Assembly: GCF_015477605.1 (NCBI RefSeq)
Contig: NZ_JADLQX010000001.1
Coordinates: 483,166-547,165, forward strand
Direction: 5' to 3'
Source of the DNA: Nocardia amamiensis
GTDB lineage: Bacteria > Actinomycetota > Actinomycetes > Mycobacteriales > Mycobacteriaceae
Length of the DNA stretch: 64,000 nt
Below, piece after piece: positions 10,182 through 21,677 of the stretch. The notes below the pieces were generated by a model that was not told the DNA's origin, did not search any database, and saw only the letters and a program-made list of their open reading frames with translations. Every line of letters starts with the position of its first letter. Positions within the stretch are counted from its first letter, which is position 1. Made by a program: the position numbers and the translations under genes.

Positions 10182-11339
10182 TTACACAGGGTCGCAGCTG
10201 ATGATCTGCTCGGGCGTGCCGACGGCGATGAGTGCGCGCCGGGTGTCCGCGATCATGCGCGCCGACCCGGCGATCTGGATCTGCCGGTCCGCCCACGCGC
10301 CGAAGCTCGCGACCACGGCGCCCAGGTTACCGATCAGCCGCCGGTGCATGCCGTACGGTGCGTCCTGCGCTGGATGTGGGTACCACCACGGGTTGGTCTT
10401 CTGCTCGCATACCGGAACGATGGTCAGCCACGGGTTGCTCTGCGACAGCTGCCACATGTTCTCCACGTCGTACAGGTCGCAGGGGTAACGGCCGCCGATG
10501 AAGAAGTGCACCCGCGGGTTGATGCCGCGCTGGCCCATCTCGATCAACTGGGCGCGCAGCGGGGCGATGCCGGTTCCCGCGCCGATCATCAGCACGTCAC
10601 GGCCGCTGTCCCGGTCGACGTGCAGGCCGCCCAGCGGTCCGGCGATCTGCCACCGGTCGCCGACCCTGGTCTCGTTGACGATCGCGGGGCTCACCCACCC
10701 GCCGCGGATCTTGCGCACGTGGAACTCGATCTCGCCATACGGATTGGACGGGATCGCCGGCGAGAGGTAACGCCACATCTTCGGGCGCTGCGGCACGCAG
10801 ACCGGCACGTACTGCCCGGCCTGGTAGGGCACCGGCCCGTCGGACTGCAGGCGCACGATGGCCAGGTCCTCCAGCACGCGGCGATGACCGACCACGGTCG
10901 CCTCCCAGTACGGCTGGGACTTGTCGGAGTTGGCGCCGATGGCCATGGACGCGGAGATCAGGATGGTGATGTCACGCCAGCCTTCCTCCAGGCCGCGGTG
11001 CCAGGCGGCGCCGTTGTAGACCCGGAACGCGGCCAGCAGGGCGCGCCCGGCGATGTCGTAGTGCGCGGCCTCGACGCCGAATTTGCGGTGGTCGCGGGCG
11101 AGTTGTTCCAGGAACTTCTGGGCCCGGTCCCAGTCCTCCAGGTGGTCGAGCACGTACTGGATGGCCGTGGCTATCCGCTTGGCCTGCATGTCCATGGCGG
11201 GTGGGAACAACTCGCGCAGCCGGGGGTTCTCGGCGAACAAATGTCCGTAGAACGCACTGACCAACCGCTCGGGTCCATTCGGCGATTCGATCACCGAACG
11301 AAAATTGGCGCGGACCAGCGCAGCCGAACGCGCATCCAC
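10182..11339 (-). CDS. Flavohaemoglobin-like protein (type II), second copy
   Basis: 385 residues, the same architecture as the gene at 8197: globin (about 1-135) with Tyr31, Gln52 and His84 at identical positions, then FAD and NAD domains with RYLSPAIP, GEIEFHVRKI, GAGTGIAPLRAQL and AGSARMIADT. The FAD loop again lacks the classical RxYS. Overall the two proteins are clear paralogues but diverged along their whole length, so duplication is not recent. It is the first gene of a two-gene unit with the globin-less reductase. The start ATG at 11339 gives an N-terminus (MDARSAALVRANF) collinear with the other copy (MDSRTVALIRTTF), supporting both start choices. Confidence 0.85.
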   Translation of the reverse strand: MDARSAALVRANFRSVIESPNGPERLVSAFYGHLFAENPRLRELFPPAMDMQAKRIATAIQYVLDHLEDWDRAQKFLEQLARDHRKFGVEAAHYDIAGRALLAAFRVYNGAAWHRGLEEGWRDITILISASMAIGANSDKSQPYWEATVVGHRRVLEDLAIVRLQSDGPVPYQAGQYVPVCVPQRPKMWRYLSPAIPSNPYGEIEFHVRKIRGGWVSPAIVNETRVGDRWQIAGPLGGLHVDRDSGRDVLMIGAGTGIAPLRAQLIEMGQRGINPRVHFFIGGRYPCDLYDVENMWQLSQSNPWLTIVPVCEQKTNPWWYPHPAQDAPYGMHRRLIGNLGAVVASFGAWADRQIQIAGSARMIADTRRALIAVGTPEQIISCDPV

Positions 11340-11565
11340 GACGTCGAGCTTCCTTTCCCTCAGTTCTGCCCGGGGACATACCCGTTACCGGCGGTCTCCC
11401 GCCGACAAGTATCCCCGAAAATGCCGTGGTCGTGTTGGGTATAAGGCGTAAGACCCGGCCGAACGGTAATCGGTGGGCAAACGGCGATGTCACTGACCCG
11501 CTCTGGGGGCGTCGCGGAAGAGCCGCACCGAAACCCTCGCCGCGTCGTCGCGGTGAGACGGCCGG

Positions 11566-12450
11566 TCAGGCCCCGGCGGCAGCACGGACCGCGGGCACGA
11601 CCTGCTCGGTATAACGACGGATCTGCTCGACCGGTTCCCCGTCGGTCGGCCAGAAGACGAATCCGTCGATCCGCTGGTCGCGGTGCAGTGCCAGCAGGTC
11701 GTCGACCCAGCGCTCGGGCGGGCCCTCGAGGAAGCCGTGGTCGGCTCCGTCCGCGGTGATGGTCCCGGACACGTTGTAGACCCGCCGCACCTCGAGCGGA
11801 TCCCGGTCGGCTGCCGCGGCGGCGTCGTCGATGCGCCTGCCCGCTTCGGCGAGCAACTCCGGCGGCGCCCACGCGGCCGAGGGCACCCAGCCGTCGGCGA
11901 GGCGACCGGTCAGCTCGAGCATGCGCGGTCCCTTCGCGCCGACCCAGATGCCGGGACGGTGGCGCGGACGTGGGCCGGGGTGAGCGCCCGCGAGCGAGTA
12001 GAACACGCCCGGCACGCGGACCGATCGCTCGTCGCTCCACATCGCCCGGATCACCGCGATCGCCTCGGCCAGGGCTCGCACCGCCTCGCCGCCGGTCCGG
12101 CGCGGCCCGCCCATCCCGGCGACGGCATCCCAGAAGGCGCCTGCGCCGAGGCCGAGATGTATCCGGCCGTCGCTGACGATATCGAGAGAGGCCACCGATT
12201 TCGCGAGAATCGCGGGGTCACGCAACGGAAGGTTGGCCACGTCGGGAAAGAAGCTCACCCGCGTTGTGCGCGCCGCGAGTGCGGTGATCAGCGTCCAGGT
12301 GTCCAAGAAGCGGCGCTGATAGGGGTGGTCCTGGATGCCGATCAGGTCGAGCCCGGACCCGTCGGCATACGCGCTCAGCTCGGTGAGCTGCCGGTAGTTG
12401 TCGGCTTCGGGAATCAGGAACAGGCCGAATTCGGGCGGTCGGGTGCTCAC
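11566..12450 (-). CDS. LLM-class flavin-dependent oxidoreductase
   Basis: A 294-residue luciferase-like monooxygenase family protein with a TIM-barrel fold using FMN or F420. Recognisable blocks are GLDLIGIQDHPYQRRFLDTW near residue 35, RTTRVSFFPDVANLPLRDP, ASLDIVSDGRIHLGLGAG and GVFYSLAGAHPGP. The pattern resembles the F420-dependent group common in Nocardia and mycobacteria, but cofactor and substrate cannot be read from sequence. GTG at 12450 is preferred because GGAGG (12456-12460) sits five bases upstream; GTG 12456 would overlap the ribosome site. It lies 58 bp downstream of a quinone oxidoreductase gene on the same strand, probably one transcript. Confidence 0.85.
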   Translation of the reverse strand: MSTRPPEFGLFLIPEADNYRQLTELSAYADGSGLDLIGIQDHPYQRRFLDTWTLITALAARTTRVSFFPDVANLPLRDPAILAKSVASLDIVSDGRIHLGLGAGAFWDAVAGMGGPRRTGGEAVRALAEAIAVIRAMWSDERSVRVPGVFYSLAGAHPGPRPRHRPGIWVGAKGPRMLELTGRLADGWVPSAAWAPPELLAEAGRRIDDAAAAADRDPLEVRRVYNVSGTITADGADHGFLEGPPERWVDDLLALHRDQRIDGFVFWPTDGEPVEQIRRYTEQVVPAVRAAAGA

Positions 12451-12508
12451 GCACACCTCCGGGAGGTCTCGCGGGACGTCGATCCAGCGTCAGGGCCGGA
12501 GGTGGCGC

Positions 12509-13444
12509 TCAAATGGCGAGCACGGTCTTGCCGCGCGCGCCGGGCGCGCCGATGACCGCGGGACCGTCCGCGAGCGGAACGGTCGCGTCGATCGGCACCA
12601 CTACGTCGCCTGCCGCGACCCGCTGGATGAGCCGGGCCAATTCGGGGGCTTTGCCCTTGGATTCGATGTTGCCGCCCTTGATGGACCGGGCGCGCAAGGC
12701 GTCCTCGTCGGCGGCGAAGGTAGTGGAGTAGACCGTCCCGCCGTCGCGGACGAGGGCGGTCAGCTCGGTGAGCGCCTCGGGCGGGCTCACCAGGTCGAAC
12801 AGGACGTCGATGCCCTCGGGATGGGCGGCGAGAACCTGGTCGCGCACCGGGCCCGCGGTGTAGTCGACCGTCTCGGCCGCACCGAGACGGGTGATCTGGT
12901 CGGCGGAGTCGCCCCGCGCCGTCGCGATGACGTGCGCGCCCGCGATATTGGCCAGCTGCACCAGGAACGAGCCGACGCCACCGGTGGCGCCCACGATCAG
13001 CACGGTCTGGCCGGGTTGGATATTGGTGGCGTCCACGAGATCCTGCGCGGTGACCCCCGCGGTCGGCAACGCCGCGGCCTGAACGGTCGGGACGCCGACC
13101 GGGATCGGTACCAGGGTGCCGCCTTCGGGCAGCACCGCGTACTCGGCGAAGCTGCCGTGGCCGACCGGCGGTGTGAGGAACTTGCCCACCACCCGGTCGC
13201 CGACCGCGAACCGGCTGACGCCGGCGCCGAGCGTGGCCACGGTGCCCGCGCCGTCCACCCCGAGGATCATCGGAAAATCGTGCGGCAGCTTGCCGTCCAG
13301 TATTCCGGAGGCCACCTTCTGGTCGAACGGGTTCACCCCCGCCGCCTGGAGTTGCACCCGCACGGTTCCCGGCCCCGGCTCGGGTATCGGCATCTCGGCT
13401 AGCTCTGGTGTCGCTCCGAACTTCCGTACCACGATCGCGCGCAT
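12509..13444 (-). CDS. NADP-dependent quinone oxidoreductase-like protein (zinc-free MDR)
   Basis: A 311-residue medium-chain reductase of the quinone oxidoreductase (QOR) type. It lacks the zinc ligands of alcohol dehydrogenases: the N-terminal half has VNPFDQKVASG and LGVDGAGTVATLG instead of CGxCGSD/GHE. The nucleotide fold has VGATGGVGSFLVQLA at about residue 155. Such enzymes reduce quinones or alpha,beta-unsaturated carbonyls with NADPH and often respond to oxidative stress. The gene starts 323 bp from clpB, divergently, with the HAIR site in between. It precedes the LLM oxidoreductase and is likely to be co-transcribed with it. Confidence 0.87.
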   Translation of the reverse strand: MRAIVVRKFGATPELAEMPIPEPGPGTVRVQLQAAGVNPFDQKVASGILDGKLPHDFPMILGVDGAGTVATLGAGVSRFAVGDRVVGKFLTPPVGHGSFAEYAVLPEGGTLVPIPVGVPTVQAAALPTAGVTAQDLVDATNIQPGQTVLIVGATGGVGSFLVQLANIAGAHVIATARGDSADQITRLGAAETVDYTAGPVRDQVLAAHPEGIDVLFDLVSPPEALTELTALVRDGGTVYSTTFAADEDALRARSIKGGNIESKGKAPELARLIQRVAAGDVVVPIDATVPLADGPAVIGAPGARGKTVLAI

Positions 13445-13647
13445 CCGTTGGCTCCTCGACTAGGGCTGAATGGTGATGCATCGACTGACGGCCGTCGCCA
13501 TCGTAGGCACCCGAAGGTCATCTACATGCGCAATCATCGCATCGGCGGTGTCGGAGTCGTCGTTTTCGCCGATATCGGGGCGTAGCGTTCGACTTGATCC
13601 GGCGAGCGGGCACGAGCGTCGGAACGGCTCGACGAAAAGATCCAAAA

Positions 13648-13668
13648 CTTGAGTGGAACAGACTCAAC
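13648..13668 (+). promoter_or_regulatory. HAIR operator (HspR binding site) upstream of clpB
   Basis: CTTGAGT-N7-ACTCAAC, a HAIR inverted repeat with 13 of 14 arm bases matching consensus, 99 bp before the clpB GTG. It shows that clpB belongs to the same HspR regulon as dnaK. The rest of the 323-bp divergent gap (13445-13767) shows no other gene or clear motif. Confidence 0.9.
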
Positions 13669-13767
13669 CTTTCGAACGTTGGACGGATAGGAACGGTGCC
13701 GAGCCGGACGGTGGTCGTGCGAGATCGCGCTGGGCGCCGTGCGAATCGACTAGTAGGAAGGTGACTC

Positions 13768-16323
<2,556 letters not shown>

Positions 16324-16333
16324 GCACCCGGCC

Positions 16334-16365
16334 GGCGCACGTGGAGCGTCAGCTCCGCGTGCGCC
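16334..16365. terminator. Convergent terminator between clpB and the MFS gene
   Basis: A 14-bp stem with one mismatch, GGCGCACGtGGAGC (16334-16347) and GCTCCgCGTGCGCC (16352-16365), with a 4-base loop. It begins 11 bp after the clpB stop, and the TGA of the converging MFS gene (16349-16351) lies in its loop. It can therefore work on both strands. Confidence 0.7.
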
Positions 16366-17581
16366 GTGGCTGCGCAGAAGTGGTCATGCGGCTCCCACAG
16401 ACCGCGAGGACGAACATGGTGCCCGCCAGCAGCACACCGGTGCCTGTTGTACCGAACCCACTGAGGAGGTAGCCCGCGAGCAGCGTGCCGAAGGCGGCGG
16501 AGCCGTCGACCACCATCGAGAGCATGCCGACCGTCCGGCCGAGGGTTTTCTCGGGGATGACCTCCACGCGGAAGATGGTCAGGAGAACGTTGACCATGAC
16601 GCCGACTCCGCCGACCCCGAACCAGGCCACCGCGAGCACCACAGGGTTGGAACTCAGTGCGATCAGTAGCAGCAGCGCCGCCCAGGCCCACAGCGCGCTA
16701 CGGTAGACCCGGGTGCGGCCGAACCGTCTGCTCAGCTTCGTCGCGATGGCGGAGCCGATGATGCCGCCGACACCGGCCGCGCCGAGGACGACGCCGATCG
16801 TCCACGCCGGCCCGTCGCCGCCCTCGAGTTCAACCATGATCAGCAGGATGCCCACCTGGATGACCAGGTTCGACAGTCCGCCGATCACGGTCGTGGTGCG
16901 CAGGAACGGTTCGTTCCAGATAATCCGGGCACCATCCCGGATAAGGTTCCATGCTCCCGGACCGGACCGTTCGCGCTGCGGTGGCTGCGCGGCAGTACCC
17001 CATCGGATCGACTGCAGGGTTTCCCGGCAGAAAACGTACGACGCGGCGTTCACGGCGAAGGGCAGCCATGGCGCCAGGCCGTAGGCGGCAGCACCGGTGG
17101 CCCGGCCGACCACCAAGGCGACGGGCTGTTCGGCCTCGAACAGCGACAACGCGGAGCCGCGATGCTCGTCGTCGACGATGTCACGGATGGAGGTCAGTTC
17201 GCTGGCTTCGAAGAAGACATAGGCAGTGCCCTCGACGAAGGCGGTGAGCATGAGAAGCAGTGCGAGATAAGGCATCTCGAACATGACCACCACGATGGCC
17301 GAGCAGGTCGCCGCCAGCCCGGCCGACTGGCAGAGAAGCAGGGTTCGTCGCCGATTGCCATAGTCCGCGGTGATGCCCGCCGGGATCTGGAAGATCAGAC
17401 TCGGTACGGTTACCGCGAACCCGACCCAGCCCGCGAGTGCGGGGGAGTGGGTCACCGACAAGACCAGCAGCGGATAGGCGAGGCGCACTCCGAAGAACCC
17501 GACCAGCGAGACCGCGTTACCCGACCACAGCAACGCGAAATTCCGGTCTACGCGGATAGTTATGGTCCGCGGTTCCCTCAT
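16349..17581 (-). CDS. MFS transporter (DHA3-like efflux family)
   Basis: A 410-residue polytopic membrane protein with about 12 hydrophobic segments in two halves separated by a hydrophilic linker near residue 200 (AAQPPQRERSG). The start (RNFALLWSGNAVSLVGFFG) and the loop ADYGNRRRTLLLCQ (motif A between helices 2 and 3) match macrolide/drug-proton antiporters of the DHA3 group, as does FEASELTSIRDIVDDEHRG after helix 4. It probably exports a drug or metabolite with proton antiport; the substrate is unknown. It stands alone, converging on clpB and sharing its terminator. Confidence 0.85.
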   Translation of the reverse strand: MREPRTITIRVDRNFALLWSGNAVSLVGFFGVRLAYPLLVLSVTHSPALAGWVGFAVTVPSLIFQIPAGITADYGNRRRTLLLCQSAGLAATCSAIVVVMFEMPYLALLLMLTAFVEGTAYVFFEASELTSIRDIVDDEHRGSALSLFEAEQPVALVVGRATGAAAYGLAPWLPFAVNAASYVFCRETLQSIRWGTAAQPPQRERSGPGAWNLIRDGARIIWNEPFLRTTTVIGGLSNLVIQVGILLIMVELEGGDGPAWTIGVVLGAAGVGGIIGSAIATKLSRRFGRTRVYRSALWAWAALLLLIALSSNPVVLAVAWFGVGGVGVMVNVLLTIFRVEVIPEKTLGRTVGMLSMVVDGSAAFGTLLAGYLLSGFGTTGTGVLLAGTMFVLAVCGSRMTTSAQPRRTRS

Positions 17582-17738
17582 TCGCCTGCCGCCGTGGTGA
17601 TGTCGACCCTTACCCCGGATTCGATGTGGCGCATTGGTTTCTCCACGTCGACGCGATAGACCGAGCCCATCCCGTCACGATAGCGGTAGGTGTAATGTCC
17701 AGCGCCGCATACTTTGTCACCAGGCAGGGCAGGTTCGC

Positions 17739-18000
17739 TCAGGCCGCGATGCCGATTCGGCGAGCAACCGCCGGATCGTCGGAATGCAAACCGATCGGGT
17801 CATCCAGCACAGCGAGAAACTTCGCGTGCCGCGGCCCGAGGGGAAGTTCGGCGATGGCAGCGTGTGGAAAAGCGATCCGGCCGCCTGATCCGGAACTGTC
17901 GATCCGAGATCGGCCGGTGCTCGTACCACCACGGCAGGTCGCCGATGTCCCCGGCTGCGGCAACCAACAGCGCCGGCCCGGCCGACTCGGGTTCGGCCGA
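17739..18000 (-). pseudogene. Possible frameshifted gene remnant in the 560-bp gap
   Basis: Read on the minus strand, one frame from 18000 gives a protein-like stretch ending with ALLVAAAGDIGDLPWWYEHR and then PISDRQF. The sense continues, after a one-base shift near 17890, as GGRIAFPHAAIAELPLGPRH, KFLAVLDDPIGLHSDD and PAVARRIGIAA before a stop. There is no start codon, because an in-frame TAA lies immediately upstream. This looks like the decayed end of a gene rather than random sequence, but I do not recognise the family. The rest of 17582-18141 shows nothing I can support. Confidence 0.35.
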
Positions 18001-18141
18001 TTACCTGGTGTGCATTTGCCTGATTTCAGGCCCGCACACTAGCGAAGCGAAACCAAGCATTGTCCGTACGCGGCCGTAAGGGTGCCGCGAACACGCCGCG
18101 CTGCAGGCGCTGCGAATTGAACACGGCCTACGCTGGAATGC

Positions 18142-18921
18142 ATGACCAACCCGAACGATCCGTGGGGACAACGGCCGGAAGATGCGCCGACCGAGTACCT
18201 CGGTCCGCCGGGCAAGTCCGGATACGAGGAACTGGCGCACACCGAGGCGTACGGCACCGGCGCCCCATCGGAATACCCTCCGACCCAGCAGTACGGGGGG
18301 TGGGCGCCGCCGGGGCCGAATGCCACGCGAGAGTTTCCGTCCTACGACGCTCAGTGGGCCGCCTACCAGGGCGGTGGTGACAACCGGTGGCCGGGCACGG
18401 CGGTGCCGCCCGGCGGCGGCGCTCCGCCGGAACAGCCGCGGCCACCACGGCGCAATACCGGCCTGTGGATCGCGCTGGGTCTAGGCGTCGTCCTGTTGAT
18501 CGGCGCGGTCGGCGTGGCGGCGGGGTTGCTGTTGGGCGGCAGCGACTCGGGTTCGAGTGACACGGCGGCGGTTTCGTCGGCGCCGGTCACGACCAGGTCG
18601 GTTCCCGGCACGAGGACCGGTGCGCCGACCCCGCCGAGCGGGCTGCCGGGCGTGCCCGGCCTCGGCGATGTCGATGGCCTCGGCGCGACCATGGGAACCA
18701 TCACGGCCAACGACGGGGGCACGCTGACTGTGAGCACGGTGCTCGGCGACACCATTGCCGTGCGCACCGACGCGAACACCCAGGTGATCTCGCTGTCGGG
18801 CACCAAGGTGTCCGATCTACCCACCGGCGAACTCGTGCTGATCCAAGGTGACAAGGCGGCGGACGGATCGATTCAGGCCAAGGTCATTATCGGCACCTCG
18901 CTGCCCGGCGGCCCGCGATGA
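18142..18921 (+). CDS. Proline-rich single-pass membrane protein with a C-terminal OB-like (DUF5666-type) domain
   Basis: 259 residues. The first 105 are hydrophilic and rich in Pro, Gly, Tyr and Gln (for example PTEYLGPPG, PPTQQYGGW). One membrane helix follows at about 112-134 (LWIALGLGVVLLIGAVGVAAG), then a Ser/Thr-rich linker and a small domain from about 180 (MGTITANDGGTLTVSTVLGD to QAKVIIGTSLPGG). That domain has the repeated short-strand pattern of DUF5666-like beta folds. The topology would place the domain outside the cell. Thr residues in the N-terminal region could be kinase targets, as in other actinobacterial proteins of this shape, but that is inference. ATG at 18142 opens the conserved-looking reading; no clear ribosome site is visible. 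Confidence 0.7.
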   Translation: MTNPNDPWGQRPEDAPTEYLGPPGKSGYEELAHTEAYGTGAPSEYPPTQQYGGWAPPGPNATREFPSYDAQWAAYQGGGDNRWPGTAVPPGGGAPPEQPRPPRRNTGLWIALGLGVVLLIGAVGVAAGLLLGGSDSGSSDTAAVSSAPVTTRSVPGTRTGAPTPPSGLPGVPGLGDVDGLGATMGTITANDGGTLTVSTVLGDTIAVRTDANTQVISLSGTKVSDLPTGELVLIQGDKAADGSIQAKVIIGTSLPGGPR

Positions 18922-18950
18922 GCGACCGGATACGCCACGTGCCGGCGGCG

Positions 18951-19114
18951 ACGGACCATGTCCGGCTGCACCGCAGGGGTGGCGGCCTCGCCTTCGCTCG
19001 GGGCATGAGGTCGACGACGGACTATGTCCGGCCGCGCCGGTTATGCGGCCGCCTCCGCTCGGTCCGGCCCGGCGCGGGGGCAATGACGGACTATGTCCGG
19101 CCGCGCCCGTTAGG
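18951..19114 (+). repeat. Three tandem copies of the ~70-bp dispersed hairpin repeat
   Basis: Units begin at 18951, 19017 and 19086 (periods 66 and 69). Each opens with ACGGAC(C/T)ATGTCCGG, where CGGAC and GTCCG pair around a three-base loop, and continues GCCGCGCC...CTCCGCTCGG. The third copy is cut short at the start of the next gene. Each ATGACGGACTA-type segment offers a false start codon for the downstream gene. Confidence 0.75.
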
Positions 19115-19124
19115 CTAGGCGGCG

Positions 19125-20138
19125 ATGACGGCAATCTGGTTCGGACTGGCGGCGATCGCGCTTGTGGGCGCGATCGTATTGCTGTATTTCGATCGGCTCC
19201 AGCGGCAGCGGACCGGTCACGCGCGACAGGTCTGGGCGAAGTCCCAGGGCTACACCTACGTGTCCGTCGAGCCCGCGCTGCCGTCCACGTGGCGGCGTGG
19301 CGCGATGGCCAAACTGGGCTATCTGTCCGCGGTCGACGTGGTCTCCGGCATCCGCAAGGGCGAGAAGTTCGTTCTGTTCGACCTGGAGGATGCCGCGACC
19401 CTGGTCGCCGTGCGCAGGCAGATCGGCTCGGACATCGACGTGGACATGCGGCTGAAGACCGCCGCACCACCCAAGGACCACGATCTGGAACTGCTCGGCG
19501 CCATCGGGGGCCGGGTGGTCTTCGCGACCAACCCCGAAATCGCCAGACACGCTGTGGATCAGCGCATGGTCGCCTTCATCGAGAATCTGTCGGACACCGT
19601 GCAGATGCTCTGGAGCGAGGGCAACTGGACGCTGGGCATGCTGTCGGTCGGCACGTCCCCGAAGGACTGGGAGAACGGGATCGACGCGGTGCTGCGCCTG
19701 TCCGGCCTGCTGCACGTGTTGCCCCCGGTCAGCGAGCCGCGCTTCGACGGCGGCGGGCACGACCCGAGCCGTCCGCGTGCACGCGAGCGTCAGCGGGATG
19801 CGGAGGACGACGCGACGGGCAGCCCGGCCATGCCGCGGGTGCGCGGGGAGTCGGACAGCGACGAGCAGCCGTTCGACGACGACGTCTACGCGAACGAACG
19901 AGCGCCGCTGTCCGCGGTGGACGAAGCCAGGCCGGAACCTCCGCGGCGTCCTTCGCTCGCCGTGGTGCCGGACGCGCGCGCCCGCGTCCGGGAAGACGAC
20001 TGGGCGGGCGAGGAGGACCTGGCGCGCGAGGAGCGCGACGCGCAGCCCGCCGCGGAGAACCGGTCCGGTGCGGGCGACCCGCCCGGCGGCCCGTTCCACC
20101 CGGGGTTCCGGCCCTATCAGGGACCCGTGCCGAAGTGA
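19125..20138 (+). CDS. Membrane-anchored protein, Rv0383c-like
   Basis: 337 residues with one N-terminal membrane helix (about 4-21, [19 protein letters not shown]). A folded part (25-200) follows, containing [38 protein letters not shown] and [20 protein letters not shown]. The tail from about 205 is a charged, disordered region rich in Arg, Asp, Glu and Pro. From memory it corresponds to M. tuberculosis Rv0383c, which lies between pyrE and clpB, the same neighbourhood as here. Function unknown; the fold is not recognisable by eye. The ATG at 19125 follows the repeat; the earlier in-frame codons are repeat sequence. Confidence 0.72.
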   Translation: MTAIWFGLAAIALVGAIVLLYFDRLQRQRTGHARQVWAKSQGYTYVSVEPALPSTWRRGAMAKLGYLSAVDVVSGIRKGEKFVLFDLEDAATLVAVRRQIGSDIDVDMRLKTAAPPKDHDLELLGAIGGRVVFATNPEIARHAVDQRMVAFIENLSDTVQMLWSEGNWTLGMLSVGTSPKDWENGIDAVLRLSGLLHVLPPVSEPRFDGGGHDPSRPRARERQRDAEDDATGSPAMPRVRGESDSDEQPFDDDVYANERAPLSAVDEARPEPPRRPSLAVVPDARARVREDDWAGEEDLAREERDAQPAAENRSGAGDPPGGPFHPGFRPYQGPVPK

Positions 20139-20141
20139 CCG

Positions 20142-20302
20142 GCCGCGCGCCCAGCGCAGCCGGCTCCGCTCGGCTGCGGCCCATCGCGCTGTCATGACCG
20201 ACCACCCGCATCCACGTCTGCAGAACAGGCGCAGCCGGACGAAGTCCGTCATCAGCTCCGCGCCGGGCCGAGCGAAGGCGAGGCAGCCGCCCGGCGGGGC
20301 CT
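20142..20302. repeat. Two copies of the dispersed repeat in opposite orientation
   Basis: 20142-20205 resembles the unit at 19017 in the same orientation (GGCCGCGCGCCC...GGCTCCGCTCGG...CATGACCGAC). 20237-20302 is the reverse orientation: CCGGACGAAGTCCGTC, whose arms CGGAC/GTCCG form a hairpin, then GCGCCGGGCCGAGCGAAGG and CGAGGCAGCCGC. Together they fill the junction between the Rv0383c-like gene and the SDR gene. Confidence 0.65.
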
Positions 20303-20307
20303 GTCCG

Positions 20308-21627
20308 GTGGCCTTGGTCACCGGACCGACCTCGGGCATCGGTCACGGCTACGCGAGTCGGCTGGCCGCGCTCGGCTACGACTTGGTGCTGGTCGCCAGG
20401 GACGAGCAGCGTCTCGAGGCCCTCGCGGCCGACCTCGAGCACCGCTTCGGCACTCGCTCGCAGGTGCTCGTCGCTGATCTGGCGCGGGCGCCCGACCGCG
20501 AGCAGGTCGCCGCGCGGCTGGCCGACGGCGTCGAATTCCTGGTCAACAACGCGGGATTCGCGCACTCCGGGGAATTCTGGACGGTGCCGCCCGAGCAGTT
20601 GCAGGCGCAGCTGGACGTCAACGTGACGTCGGTGGTCCAGCTCACCAGGGCGGCGCTGCCGTCGATGATCGCCGCGGCGAACGGCCGCGTGGTCAACGTG
20701 GCCAGTGTCGCGGGCTTGGTCCCCGGACGAGGCTCGACGTATTCGGCGTCCAAGGCCTACGTCGTATCCTTCACGGAAGGGTTGGCAGGCGGATTGGCCG
20801 GAACCGGAGTGCGGGTCCAGGCCCTGTGCCCGGGCTTCGTGCACACCGAATTCCATGAGCGAGCCGGCATCGAGATGTCGTCGCTGCCGAAAGCGCTGTG
20901 GCTGAGCGTCGACCAGGTAGTGGCCGGTTCGCTGCGTGATCTGGAGAAGGATCGGGTGCTCAGCGTGCCCGGTATGCAGTACAAAGCGCTCACTACCGTC
21001 GGCGGAATGATCCCGCGAACCCTGGCGGCCCCGACTGAATCGCGGGCTGTTCAACGCACGCGGAAGGACTTAGACATGATCGACCAGGTGATTACCAACG
21101 ACAGGGACAGATTGGCCACGCTGGTGCGCGAGCTCGCGGTGGTGCACGGCCGGGTCACGCTGTCCTCGGGCAAGGAGGCCGACTACTACGTCGACCTGCG
21201 CCGCGCGACCCTGCACCACGGCGCGGGCCCGCTGATCGGCAAGCTGCTGCGCGAGCTGGTCGCGGACTGGGATTTCGACGCGGTCGGCGGCCTGACCATG
21301 GGCGCCGACCCGGTCGCGCTTGCGGTGATGCACGCGCCGGGCCGTCCGATCGACGCCTTCGTGGTGCGGAAGGCCGCGAAGTCACACGGCATGCAGCGCC
21401 AGATCGAGGGCCCGGACGTCGCGGGCAAGCGGGTGCTGGTCGTCGAGGACACCACCACCACCGGCAATTCACCCGTGACCGCGGTGCGCGCGTTACGCGC
21501 GGCAGGCGCTACCGTTGTCGGTGTCGCCACCGTCGTCGACCGGGAAACCGGCGCCGATCAGGTGATAGCCGCGGAGGGACTGGAGTACCGGTCGATCCTC
21601 GGCTTGAAGGATCTCGCCCTGGGATAA
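20308..21627 (+). CDS. Short-chain dehydrogenase whose reading frame continues into pyrE
   Basis: Residues 1-256 (to 21075) are an NAD(P)-dependent short-chain dehydrogenase. The cofactor motif [10 protein letters not shown] is at the N-terminus, NNAGFAHSG follows, the catalytic serine is in [11 protein letters not shown], and YSASKAY gives the Tyr and Lys near residues 145-149. [13 protein letters not shown] comes after. The C-terminus reads PRTLAA...RTRKDLD and, with no stop codon, runs directly into the methionine of PyrE. The product could be a true SDR-OPRTase fusion, or PyrE may be made mainly from its own start. The SDR start is uncertain: GTG at 20308 begins exactly at VALVTGP, while ATG 20194 would add 38 residues translated from repeat DNA. 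Substrate unknown; a fatty or hydroxy-lipid substrate is typical of this SDR subgroup. Confidence 0.75.
   Translation: MALVTGPTSGIGHGYASRLAALGYDLVLVARDEQRLEALAADLEHRFGTRSQVLVADLARAPDREQVAARLADGVEFLVNNAGFAHSGEFWTVPPEQLQAQLDVNVTSVVQLTRAALPSMIAAANGRVVNVASVAGLVPGRGSTYSASKAYVVSFTEGLAGGLAGTGVRVQALCPGFVHTEFHERAGIEMSSLPKALWLSVDQVVAGSLRDLEKDRVLSVPGMQYKALTTVGGMIPRTLAAPTESRAVQRTRKDLDMIDQVITNDRDRLATLVRELAVVHGRVTLSSGKEADYYVDLRRATLHHGAGPLIGKLLRELVADWDFDAVGGLTMGADPVALAVMHAPGRPIDAFVVRKAAKSHGMQRQIEGPDVAGKRVLVVEDTTTTGNSPVTAVRALRAAGATVVGVATVVDRETGADQVIAAEGLEYRSILGLKDLALG
21076..21627 (+). CDS. pyrE: Orotate phosphoribosyltransferase PyrE
   Basis: 183 residues catalysing orotate plus PRPP to OMP, the fifth step of pyrimidine synthesis. 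The PRPP-binding signature is [15 protein letters not shown] near residue 118. The catalytic loop has [10 protein letters not shown] near 96, and the substrate loop [13 protein letters not shown] is near residue 35. Full family length counts as an argument for a functional, independently started protein. GGAAGGA at 21062-21068 is a usable ribosome site seven bases before the ATG. The same frame is open upstream through the whole SDR domain, so a longer fused form is also possible. In M. tuberculosis pyrE likewise lies next to the Rv0383c and clpB genes. Confidence 0.95.
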   Translation: MIDQVITNDRDRLATLVRELAVVHGRVTLSSGKEADYYVDLRRATLHHGAGPLIGKLLRELVADWDFDAVGGLTMGADPVALAVMHAPGRPIDAFVVRKAAKSHGMQRQIEGPDVAGKRVLVVEDTTTTGNSPVTAVRALRAAGATVVGVATVVDRETGADQVIAAEGLEYRSILGLKDLALG

Positions 21628-21677
21628 CCTGGTCGATGGTCTGAGTACGAGAAGGTGAAGGGTCGTGTGAGTCACCA

